Positions 56,671 through 64,000 of a DNA stretch of 64,000 nucleotides are shown here, piece after piece. Each line of letters begins with the position of its first letter. Position 1 is the stretch's first letter. The notes under the pieces were generated by a model. That model was not told the DNA's origin and ran no database searches. It saw only the letters and a program-made list of their open reading frames with translations. The DNA is from G958296245 sp965262055 (lineage in GTDB: Bacteria > Chloroflexota > Dehalococcoidia > Lucifugimonadales > G958296245), in NCBI GenBank assembly GCA_965262055.1, contig CBDHEI010000002.1, positions 1 to 64,000 on the forward strand. Reading direction: 5' to 3'. The translations under genes and the position numbers were made by a program.

Positions 56671-57252
56671 GTGCCACATACAACAGTCGCTCTGAAAGAC
56701 GTAACCCGAGAGGACGTGGGGAGGATACGGCGCTGGCTGAAAGACGAGGAAGTGTCGGAGAGCTGGTTCGGCCGGTACGCGTACGGGGACCCCGCGCATC
56801 TCGGGTACCACCCGGAGGAGTTGGACGACGCTTCGGAGGAGCGTTGGAAGAGCGTGTTCAACGACCCGGAGCACCGCATCCTCTCGATATACACGATGGA
56901 TGAGGAGCACGTCGGCGAGGTGCACGTGGCGATCGAGGAGAGCCTAGGCGACGGGCACGCATCCATCCTGATCGGGCGCAAAGACCTGTGGCACCAGGGG
57001 CTGGGCTCGGCGGGCATGCGCGCGGTGCTCGCCCTGGCATTCGACGCGTGGGGCCTATACCGCGTCTGGGCCGACATTCCCGAGTACAACTCAGCGGCCC
57101 GGAACATGTTCGAGCACCTGGGATTCGTGCACGAGGGAACGCTAAGGAAGAGCCGGCCCCACGAGGGTTCCAGGTTCGACTCGGTGGTTATGGGGATGCT
57201 GGCGGAGGAGTACGCCACGCGCGACCACACCGACTTCCAGCACCACGTCTGA
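56671..57252 (+). CDS. GNAT-family N-acetyltransferase
   Basis: This 193-residue protein has a GNAT fold: VGEVHVAIEE strand region, then IGRKDLWHQGLGSAGMRAVL (the Q/RxxGxG/A acetyl-CoA loop) and YNSAARNMFEHLGFVHEG near the end, typical of RimJ/RimL-type enzymes. The substrate is unknown. The start is GTG after AGGAGG. Confidence 0.85.
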   Translation: MPHTTVALKDVTREDVGRIRRWLKDEEVSESWFGRYAYGDPAHLGYHPEELDDASEERWKSVFNDPEHRILSIYTMDEEHVGEVHVAIEESLGDGHASILIGRKDLWHQGLGSAGMRAVLALAFDAWGLYRVWADIPEYNSAARNMFEHLGFVHEGTLRKSRPHEGSRFDSVVMGMLAEEYATRDHTDFQHHV

Positions 57253-57254
57253 GG

Positions 57255-58286
57255 CTATATGGAACGGCGCTCCGGCGGCCCCGCGGAAACCCGGCGGCCC
57301 CTCCGTAGCGCAAGAACGATAACCGCGAGCATGAGCACCGCGAGTCCGGCGGGAGCGAAAAGCTCCAGGGGGAAATCGGCGATTCGGGCAGCTAGCTTCT
57401 GGCCGAGGGACGCTCGCGGCAAGTCTACTAGGCCCACAGTAATCCGGGCCCCTCGCGGCAGGTCTGAACCGGACAGGAGCTGAAGGCTGCGACCGCCGAC
57501 TTCCACGGTTTCGGGCCCTTCCAGGTCGCCGCTGACGATGGTCGCGACATCCGGCGCCGCAAGGATTCGGAGGCCTGCGGCCCCGTAGGGGAAGTTCCGC
57601 CTAAGCTCTATCTCCTCACCCTCGTAGGGGAAGCTGTAGGCATACATTACCTCGTGCGCCCCGGGGGGCACGCTGGCGGTTACCGCGAACCCCCTGTCCA
57701 CCTTGATCAGATCGGCGCCCAAGAGGCGCGTGTCGACTTCCAGGTCTTTCGCGCCGGCAGGGAGACCGAAGAGCAGCAGGCTCATGGGCTCCGGGCCGGG
57801 GACGTAGGTCATCTCGGTGTCGTTGACCACCTCGACTATTTCCAGCGCCCAGAGGGTCTGCGACTCTGCGTCGACTCCGGCGAGGAGCACGGACGCCTTG
57901 GACACGGAAAGGGCGTCCTGGCTGCTGGTGGACTCGTAGACCGCCAGCGTGAACATCGGAGGGGTACCGTTGGAGAGGTCGAGGTCGGCCCCGTACAGCG
58001 CCCCCTGGTACACCACCGTTACACCGTAGGTGAGGTCGGGCTCGTAGACCACGCCGTCGAACCTGAAGCGCCCCTCGGCGTCGGTGGCAGTCTCATCGTG
58101 TTCGTGGAGCGTCAGGCCTTCACGGTGCAGCACAACCTCGAGACCCACTGCCGGCTGGCCGCCCAGCGTGGCGTTCGCCACACGCCCCTGGATGGAGACT
58201 CCTTCGGAGGTGGCGCCAGCCAGCCCAGAGGTTGCCACGGCCAGCAGCGCTGCGGCGACAGCAGCGAGGTAGCGTGCCAGGCTCAT
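57255..58286 (-). CDS. Secreted membrane-anchored protein of the ccm cluster
   Basis: This 343-residue protein has a signal peptide (YLAAVAAALLAVATSGLAGA). A carboxypeptidase-regulatory-like beta domain (GRVANATLGG...DAEGRFRFDGV) and an extended extracytoplasmic beta-rich region follow. It ends with a transmembrane helix (LAVLMLAVIVLALR) and a basic tail. The ATG overlaps the preceding stop (ATGA), so it belongs to the ccm operon. Its role may be periplasmic binding during cytochrome assembly (inference). Confidence 0.7.
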   Translation of the reverse strand: MSLARYLAAVAAALLAVATSGLAGATSEGVSIQGRVANATLGGQPAVGLEVVLHREGLTLHEHDETATDAEGRFRFDGVVYEPDLTYGVTVVYQGALYGADLDLSNGTPPMFTLAVYESTSSQDALSVSKASVLLAGVDAESQTLWALEIVEVVNDTEMTYVPGPEPMSLLLFGLPAGAKDLEVDTRLLGADLIKVDRGFAVTASVPPGAHEVMYAYSFPYEGEEIELRRNFPYGAAGLRILAAPDVATIVSGDLEGPETVEVGGRSLQLLSGSDLPRGARITVGLVDLPRASLGQKLAARIADFPLELFAPAGLAVLMLAVIVLALRRGRRVSAGPPERRSI

Positions 58287-58651
58287 CCGTCCGCCTCTAA
58301 TCCGTCGCCGAGCACCCGGCTGCGCACTTCCCTGGCCTGGCTGTCCACCTCGTCGCGCAGGGCCTGCTCCTGCTGCTCCTCCAGGTCCATCGCCTTCATG
58401 ACCAGCGCCGCCTCGGTGACGTACTGCTCCCGGAGGAGCGCGTAGTTCTCATCGTCGAGATTGCCGATGGCGTGCTCCAGCTCGGTGTTCCTCAGGCCGG
58501 CCATAGCCGAGCTCCAGCGCCGCGACAGATCCGCGGCCATCGACGTCTCGTCCTCATTGGCATAGCGGGCCGCTACGCTCTTGCTCAAGAACGGGTACAG
58601 GATGGCCAAGGCAGGAAGGAGGGCCAGCAGCGTGACGATCAGTACCAGCAC
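58283..58651 (-). CDS. Small membrane protein of the ccm cluster (CcmI-like position)
   Basis: This 122-residue protein has an N-terminal membrane helix (LVLIVTLLALLPALAILYPF) and a long charged helix with Glu/Arg repeats. It sits directly after ccmF, where ccmI or similar genes occur. The GTG at 58651 is chosen because it lies just past the ccmF stop; a longer frame would overlap ccmF. Similarity to CcmI is positional only. Confidence 0.6.
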   Translation of the reverse strand: MLVLIVTLLALLPALAILYPFLSKSVAARYANEDETSMAADLSRRWSSAMAGLRNTELEHAIGNLDDENYALLREQYVTEAALVMKAMDLEEQQEQALRDEVDSQAREVRSRVLGDGLEADG

Positions 58652-58659
58652 AACTGCCC

Positions 58660-60648
58660 TCAGGCCCGGGCCGCCTGGGCGGCGCGTGGGATGCCCACAG
58701 CGACATGAGCGGGTTGCCGTCTTGGCGAAAGCGCCAGCAGCGTCCCCAGCACGAGGATCGGCCCTGCCGCCCACATCCACCACACCAGCGGGTTCACGTA
58801 CACCCGGAATACGGCAGTGCCGTCGCCGGCGAACTCGGACGGGACTATGTAGAAGTCCTCCATTGGCGTCGACCTGATGGCGGCCCGCGTGGCGCCGATC
58901 TGGAAGTCGCGATAGATGGTCCTCTGGGCTCCCACGACACCCTCATGGGAGTCGCCCGCATACAGGTCGAAGTAGGCGGTTATCTCCTCGCGGTCGACGA
59001 AGGCGGTGCGGTCGAAGTCGACGTACCTAAAGGTGTATCCGCCTAGCGATGCCTCGTCCCCGATGCTCATGTTGAAGTCGCGCTGCACAGAGTAGAAGGA
59101 AGAGCCGATGGCCCCCACGGCGAGCATGATGATGGCCAGGTGGACGACATAGCCGCCGTAGCGGGGCCGGTTGCCGGACAGCAGGCGGACGAAGGCGTAC
59201 GGATAGCTCTCTCCCCTGCGGTGCCTGGAGATGACGCCCCTGACCCACTCGTGGACGATGCCGGTGACGACGACCGCGCAGGCTGCCAGGGCGAGCAGGC
59301 TCACCGGCTGGCGGACGCCCGCCAAAGCCAAGACCAGGACAAGGACGGCTGCCACGGCGAGCGGGTACCTGAGCAGGGAGAGCACCTTGGACCAGGAGGC
59401 GCGGCGCCAGGGCAGCAGCGGGCCTATGCCCATAAGCGCCACTAGTGCCAGCAGGATCGGGCCGTTGACGCGGTTGAAGAAGGGCGCGCCCACCGTGATC
59501 GTCACCCCCTGGAACGCCTCGGAGATGACCGGGAAGATGGTGCCCCAGAGCGTGACGAAGGCCGCCGCCAGGAAGAGCACGTTCTGGATCAGAAAGGCGC
59601 TCTCGCGCGACAGCATCGAGTCCAGGCTCTCCCGGCTCCTGAGGGTGTCCATGCGCCAGGCGAATGCAGCCAGCGAGCCTAGCAGAGTGACCGTCATGAA
59701 GGCCAGGAAGAGCCACCCCATGGTCGACTGGGCGAATGAGTGTACCGACGGCACGGGGCCGCCGCGGTTTATGAACATTCCCATCTGGGCAAGGAAGAAG
59801 GCCACGGAAATGAGGATGATGTTCCACATGCGGAACATGCCACGCCGCTTCTGGATCATGATGGAGTGAACGAAGGCCGTCATGGCGAGCCACGGCATCA
59901 GCGCGGAGTTCTCCACCGGGTCCCATGCCCAGTAGCCGCCCCATCCCAGGATGGTGTAGGCCCACCAAGAGCCCAGCAGCAGCCCAATGGTCAGAAGCAG
60001 CCACGACACCATGCCCCACACCCTGCCCAGGTCCACCCACTCGTCGCGCCCGCCGCGCCGCGCCAGCATCGCCCCCATGGCTATGCTGAACGGTACGGCC
60101 ACCGACACGAGCCCGGTCATCTGGACAGGCGGGTGTATGAACATGCCGAAGTGGACGAGCAGCGGATTGATGCCGCGTCCGTCCATGGGCACGAAGTCGA
60201 GGCGCTCCAGCGGATTGGCGAGAAAGACGATGACGCCTAGAAGGAATGTCAAAAACACGGCCATCAGAGCGGTGGCGTAGGGAGATGTGTAAGGGAGACG
60301 CCTCGTCATGCTCACCACGGCGCCCACCGCCAGCAGCGAGAATACGACGGCTATGAACAGCAGAGAGCCGGCGTTCCCGGCGTAGAACGCAACCCATGTG
60401 TAGGCGGCGGGCATCGCCAGGTTGCTGTTCTCGGCAACGTACTTGACCGAGAAGTCGTGGTTTACGAAGGCGTAGACGAGCGCGGCCGTGGAGACGGCCA
60501 ACAGTACCGGTATGGTGTAGAAGCCGTAGCGTCCGCTCAGTACGAGGGCGGGCACCCTCTGCAAGCCGCCCAAGAACGAGGCCAGCACGGCGTACCCGGA
60601 CACGACCAGCGCGATGGGCAACGCCGCGTAACCGGCGTCGACGATCAT
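58660..60648 (-). CDS. ccmF: Cytochrome c heme lyase subunit CcmF
   Basis: This 662-residue polytopic membrane protein has many helices and the tryptophan-rich heme-handling segment WGGYWAWDPVENSALMPWL. RGGPVPSVHSFAQS and a C-terminal periplasmic domain (VNPLVWWMWAAG) follow. CcmF attaches heme to apocytochrome c. The ATG follows GAGGAGG. Confidence 0.9.
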   Translation of the reverse strand: MIVDAGYAALPIALVVSGYAVLASFLGGLQRVPALVLSGRYGFYTIPVLLAVSTAALVYAFVNHDFSVKYVAENSNLAMPAAYTWVAFYAGNAGSLLFIAVVFSLLAVGAVVSMTRRLPYTSPYATALMAVFLTFLLGVIVFLANPLERLDFVPMDGRGINPLLVHFGMFIHPPVQMTGLVSVAVPFSIAMGAMLARRGGRDEWVDLGRVWGMVSWLLLTIGLLLGSWWAYTILGWGGYWAWDPVENSALMPWLAMTAFVHSIMIQKRRGMFRMWNIILISVAFFLAQMGMFINRGGPVPSVHSFAQSTMGWLFLAFMTVTLLGSLAAFAWRMDTLRSRESLDSMLSRESAFLIQNVLFLAAAFVTLWGTIFPVISEAFQGVTITVGAPFFNRVNGPILLALVALMGIGPLLPWRRASWSKVLSLLRYPLAVAAVLVLVLALAGVRQPVSLLALAACAVVVTGIVHEWVRGVISRHRRGESYPYAFVRLLSGNRPRYGGYVVHLAIIMLAVGAIGSSFYSVQRDFNMSIGDEASLGGYTFRYVDFDRTAFVDREEITAYFDLYAGDSHEGVVGAQRTIYRDFQIGATRAAIRSTPMEDFYIVPSEFAGDGTAVFRVYVNPLVWWMWAAGPILVLGTLLALSPRRQPAHVAVGIPRAAQAARA

Positions 60649-60669
60649 CCGCTCCTCCTCGAGTGCGAG

Positions 60670-61149
60670 CTAGTCACCGATCAGGGACTCGACGCGTCTC
60701 GTGTACTCTTCCCGCTCGGCGTCGGTGAGCACGAGGGCTTCCGGACGCTCGCGTCCGCGGCGACTCGACAGCGTCCTCAGGGCCAGGAAGAGCAGACCTC
60801 CGGCCAAGACGACCGCCGCCGGCGGCACGACCCAAACCATGAGGCTGATCCCAGACGCGGGTGGTTCGAGCAGTACCCTTTGGCCGTAACTCTCCACGAA
60901 GGAATCGGCAATCTGCTCTTCGGTCCAGCCTTCTTGCAGTCTGCGCTCGACGATGCCGCGCATCTGGGACGCCAGTGGGTGCTGCGACTGGTCGATCGAC
61001 TCGCCGGGGCAGACAGGGCACATGATCGTCTTGTTCAGGTCCTGGGCCCTCTGCTCCACGTCCGGCGCTTCGCTCCGCGCCGAGCAGGCCAAGGCGAAGA
61101 CCAGGAAGACCGCCGCCGCCAGTCCGCCCACAGCCGCTCTCGAACTCAC
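60670..61149 (-). CDS. ccmH: Cytochrome c maturation protein CcmH
   Basis: This 159-residue protein has a lipoprotein-like signal (AAAVFLVFALACSA) and the redox motif in MCPVCPGESI (CxxC, about residues 44-47). A C-terminal membrane helix (VWVVPPAAVVLAGGLLFLAL) follows. CcmH reduces the apocytochrome heme-binding cysteines. It heads the leftward ccm operon. The start is GTG after GGGGAGG. Confidence 0.9.
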   Translation of the reverse strand: MSSRAAVGGLAAAVFLVFALACSARSEAPDVEQRAQDLNKTIMCPVCPGESIDQSQHPLASQMRGIVERRLQEGWTEEQIADSFVESYGQRVLLEPPASGISLMVWVVPPAAVVLAGGLLFLALRTLSSRRGRERPEALVLTDAEREEYTRRVESLIGD

Positions 61150-61396
61150 TATCGCCGTGCCTCCCCTAGCTTCTCAGGGTAGATTAACATACAGCCGACG
61201 CGGACTGACGGGACTGACGGGAAGGTCTGAACTACGATCCGTGTGATGGGTGTGATTGGGAAGATGGCACGCCTTCACAAATGGGAGGCGCACCCGGCGT
61301 AGAGCGGATGACAGGGGATGGGAGGCGGCCTGATGAGAATGGCACCGTCTGATATAATCCGAGCGTCCAGTCCCAGCGCTGGATCGCTTTGAAATC

Positions 61397-62434
61397 ATGC
61401 CAACCCTACTCGTAGCATCCGACCAGAGCGGAGCCGGCAAGACGGCGTTGTGCGCCGGCTTGGCCGCCGAGTTGCGGCGCAATGGCCGCTCCGTCTCGGT
61501 GCTGAAGCCCTTCGCAGGCGAGAATGGGCCCCATCCGGACGCCGACGCACAGGCCTTGGCGCAGCTCCTCGGGGAACCGATGCCCGGCGAGCCCGTGCGA
61601 GTAGGCCCGGACGGGCTCCCGTCCGGTGCGCTGCAGGCAGCAGCGGAGGCCCGCGACAGGGCGCTCGACGGCCGCGACATCGTGGTCGTGGAGGGCTCCT
61701 CAGCGCTCTCAGAGGCGGCGACGGCAGCGGCGGCAGACGCGCTGGACGCCTCCGTCGTGCTCGTGACCGGAAGCCGCCCCGATGTGGACGCGTCCACCCT
61801 GGAGGCGTGGCGCTCGGCCTTGGGCGACCGGCTCCTGGGCGTGGTCGTCAACGGCCTCACGCGCTATCAGGGGCACGACACTCGCAACAGGCTGGTCCCG
61901 GAGATACGCTCGCAGGGCATCGCCACGCTGGGCGTCATCCCGGAGGCCCGCAGCCTGCTCTCCGTGACGGTCGGCGACATCGCCTCCCACCTGGGCGGGC
62001 GGTTCATCCTGAACGAGGACGAAGACGACGCACTTGTCGAGCACATCATGATCGGCGGCATGGGGATGGACTCCGGAACGCTCTACTTCAGCCTGCACCG
62101 GAACAAGGCGGTGGTCGTCAGGGGCGATCGTCCCGACATACAGATGGCCGCCCTGGCCACGCCCACGGCCTGCATGATTCTGACTATGGGCATCCCGCCC
62201 ATCGAGTACGTGCTGAACGAGGCCGAGCTGGAGGAAGTGCCGCTGATAGTCGTCGACATGGGCACCCTGGAGACGATGGACGCGCTGGCAACCCTCCAGG
62301 ACAACGCCCGGTTCGACCATCCAGCAAAGCTGGAGCGCATGTCAGAGCTGGTGCGCTGCCACGTGGACCTGGGAGCTATCGAGCGCGGCATGGGGATGGC
62401 GGACGGCGACGCGCCGGCGCCCTCTACGGGCTAG
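61397..62434 (+). CDS. DRTGG-domain P-loop protein (BioD/Pta N-terminal type)
   Basis: This 345-residue protein has an N-terminal P-loop ATPase of the dethiobiotin synthetase/cobyrinate synthase class (VASDQSGAGKTALCAGLA, Walker A). The C-terminal DRTGG domain is IMIGGMGMDSGTLYF...IQMAALATPTACM. The same pair forms the regulatory N-terminus of long phosphotransacetylases, but no Pta catalytic domain follows. A TATAAT at about 61352 lies upstream. Confidence 0.8.
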   Translation: MPTLLVASDQSGAGKTALCAGLAAELRRNGRSVSVLKPFAGENGPHPDADAQALAQLLGEPMPGEPVRVGPDGLPSGALQAAAEARDRALDGRDIVVVEGSSALSEAATAAAADALDASVVLVTGSRPDVDASTLEAWRSALGDRLLGVVVNGLTRYQGHDTRNRLVPEIRSQGIATLGVIPEARSLLSVTVGDIASHLGGRFILNEDEDDALVEHIMIGGMGMDSGTLYFSLHRNKAVVVRGDRPDIQMAALATPTACMILTMGIPPIEYVLNEAELEEVPLIVVDMGTLETMDALATLQDNARFDHPAKLERMSELVRCHVDLGAIERGMGMADGDAPAPSTG

Positions 62435-62470
62435 GCGGCGTGGGTATAATGTCCATATGAGAGCAACCCA

Positions 62471-63592
62471 ATGTCGATTCTGAAACCGCTGTTGAGCAGA
62501 ATAAGAGGTCTGTGGAGAGACGAGCGGGGCATAACGGGCCTCGAAACGTCGATCATGCTAATCGCCTTCGTGGTCGTAGCCTCAGTATTCGCCTTCGCCG
62601 TGCTGAGCATGGGTATCTTCACCGCCGGAGAGACCGAGAAAGCGGTCACGGGGGTCTTTGGAGAGACCACGTCCATTCTAGCGCTCAGGGGCTCGGTGGT
62701 CGCCCACGGAGAGGAGCTACCCGTAAAGGAGTATCCGAAAGGCCAGTACATCAAATCGGTAGTCCTAATAGTTCGACCTGAGGTGGGAAGCCACGAGTTG
62801 TCCAAAGAGACCATCGTCAACTACGAACAAGATGGTGCTTGTACCCTTATTCCACACATAGACAACAGTTCCCAACCCGGACTGTATTGGGACGTAGAGT
62901 GGAGACAAGGCTCAGGTCCCGACTTCGAGGGCAGCGATGAGGCTAAGATCACCCTGCAACTGTATGGGCTACGAGACAAGCTGAAACCCGAAGGCGAATT
63001 CTCCATAGCGATCAGGCCCAAGGACGCCCCATCCGAGCCATGCATCCCGCGCTTAGGTGATCCTTCATATGAGGGTCCTTCTGAAATCCTCCTTTCCGGT
63101 GTAGTAGACCTCAGTACGCAGGAGCTACTGGATGAAGGTACCATCACATTCGGAATGTATGTATTTGACGCCACCGGGGAGGGGATTACTTCCGAAAGCA
63201 CTGAAGAGCGGGACTCTCCTGAAGACCCCTACGTTGGGCGCCTGACGTTCTTGGTGCACAATTCGGCACCTTCGGGAAGCATAGACCTGTCCGGTGAGAG
63301 CACAGTCGTCTCCTATTCCGACTCCACACAAACGTTTAGCGACCTGCCGTTCCTTGAGGACATAGCCAACTCTCAAATCGGCGTGGGCTGGGGCATACTA
63401 GGGGACTCAGGGCCTGAGATCGGTTCCGGCGAGCGCGCGGAGATCCAGGTGAACCTCTTCGGTCTGGAAGACCTGCTAGGGCCCGGGTTCAAGTTCTCGG
63501 TTGAGGTCAGGCCCCTGGTTGGGTCACCGCTCATCATAGAAGACAAGCAGGTACCCTCAGAGCTAAACCTCGGGATGAACCGGCTGGACTAA
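62471..63592 (+). CDS. Archaellin / type IV pilin-like protein
   Basis: This 373-residue secreted protein begins with a basic leader ending RDERG, then ITGLETSIMLIAFVVVASVF. That is a class III signal peptide and hydrophobic alpha-1 helix as in archaellins and type IV pilins. A beta-rich exported domain follows. Archaellin-like genes are known in some Chloroflexota. A TATAAT at about 62446 precedes it. No motor or peptidase genes are adjacent. Confidence 0.7.
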   Translation: MSILKPLLSRIRGLWRDERGITGLETSIMLIAFVVVASVFAFAVLSMGIFTAGETEKAVTGVFGETTSILALRGSVVAHGEELPVKEYPKGQYIKSVVLIVRPEVGSHELSKETIVNYEQDGACTLIPHIDNSSQPGLYWDVEWRQGSGPDFEGSDEAKITLQLYGLRDKLKPEGEFSIAIRPKDAPSEPCIPRLGDPSYEGPSEILLSGVVDLSTQELLDEGTITFGMYVFDATGEGITSESTEERDSPEDPYVGRLTFLVHNSAPSGSIDLSGESTVVSYSDSTQTFSDLPFLEDIANSQIGVGWGILGDSGPEIGSGERAEIQVNLFGLEDLLGPGFKFSVEVRPLVGSPLIIEDKQVPSELNLGMNRLD

Positions 63593-63654
63593 GCTCGGAC
63601 CTCACGCGTCCTTCCGAGTGGAGCAGCATCGCGCGCAACGACACGGGACGACCC

Positions 63655-64000
63655 ATGACTACTCAGACAAGGCGGCGCCGGTTCAACGTAGACGAGTACT
63701 ACGCCATGGCTGAGGCCGGCATCCTGACGCCCGACGACCGCGTCGAGCTGCTGGACGGAGAGATTTTCACCATGGCCCCCATTGGAAGCAGGCACGCGTC
63801 CTGCGTAGCCAGACTTACCCGCATGCTGACCGCTCGAGTTGGCTCGCATGCCCTGGTGTGGGTACAGAACCCCACGCATTTGGACGACAGCACGGAGCCG
63901 CAGCCGGATGTCATGCTACTGGAGGAGCGCGACGACTTCTACGCCTCCAACCACCCCTCCCCTGAGGACGTGCTGCTATTGATTGAGGTAGCCGACACGT
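63655..64000 (+). CDS. Uma2-family endonuclease-like protein (cut by window end)
   Basis: The first 115 residues match the Uma2/DUF820 family: FNVDEYYAMAEAGIL, DDRVELLDGEIF, EPQPDVMLLEE and LLLIEVADT, the PD-(D/E)xK-like core. The family is expanded in cyanobacteria and Chloroflexota. Its function is unclear. The 3' end is beyond the window. Confidence 0.8.
   Translation, partial: MTTQTRRRRFNVDEYYAMAEAGILTPDDRVELLDGEIFTMAPIGSRHASCVARLTRMLTARVGSHALVWVQNPTHLDDSTEPQPDVMLLEERDDFYASNHPSPEDVLLLIEVADT

Overview
The window looks like bacterial chromosome with a GC-rich core (CcmF/CcmH-type cytochrome c maturation, LarA, a DRTGG-domain protein, Uma2) and a large, lower-GC accessory island packed with defence and mobile genes. 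The archaellin-like pilin, the replication-relaxation-like proteins and the ccm/DRTGG neighbourhood suggest Chloroflexota (Dehalococcoidia or SAR202-like). That assignment is an inference from gene content only; no rRNA or tRNA gene was seen.

Layout. 0.4-2.4 kb: first of three replication-relaxation-like genes. 2.7-6.4 kb: a leftward CBASS operon (CapH-like repressor, CapP-like metallopeptidase, CapV patatin phospholipase, CD-NTase, SEC-C protein). 6.5-14.5 kb: a rightward restriction-like module (Eco57I-type methyltransferase, retropepsin-like protein, DUF104/PIN toxin-antitoxin pair, PLD-SNF2 helicase). 14.9-25.9 kb: a leftward, mostly overlapping operon with a complete type I restriction system. 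It also carries a HEPN protein, an MNT domain fused to HsdS, a Kiwa pair (KwaA/KwaB), a ThsB-like TIR protein with a RipA-like membrane protein, and two HEPN-like hypothetical ORFs. 26.4-29.6 kb: a frameshifted second replication-relaxation gene and two small DNA-binding proteins. 29.6-34.6 kb: a 1413-residue GHKL ATPase-HNH protein and a HigBA pair, divergent around a 43-bp symmetric palindrome with promoter elements in both directions. 34.6-39.7 kb: two large serine recombinases tail to tail, a ribbon-helix-helix protein and the third replication-relaxation gene.

40.5-44.3 kb is a chain of three insertion sequences (ISNCY-like, a truncated IS21, IS256). The IS256 copy abuts a type I-G CRISPR-Cas locus whose 5' half is missing: only the cas3 HD end, a Csx17/Csb3-like gene, cas2, cas4-cas1 and a clean 19-repeat array remain. 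From 50.7 kb the sequence is mainly chromosomal housekeeping genes (DUF5679, CADD-like diiron protein, LarA, FAD flavoprotein, GNAT, ccm cluster, DRTGG protein, archaellin-like pilin, Uma2). A low-GC reverse transcriptase gene with an in-frame TGA interrupts this stretch at 53.06-54.6 kb.

The most notable candidates are the type I operon hosting Kiwa and TIR/RipA modules, the GHKL-HNH protein sharing a palindromic control site with HigBA, the recombinase-tail sequence present in two inverted copies, and the reverse transcriptase with a nonsense codon just before its conserved N-terminal motif. All functional calls rest on motif reading, not database searches.
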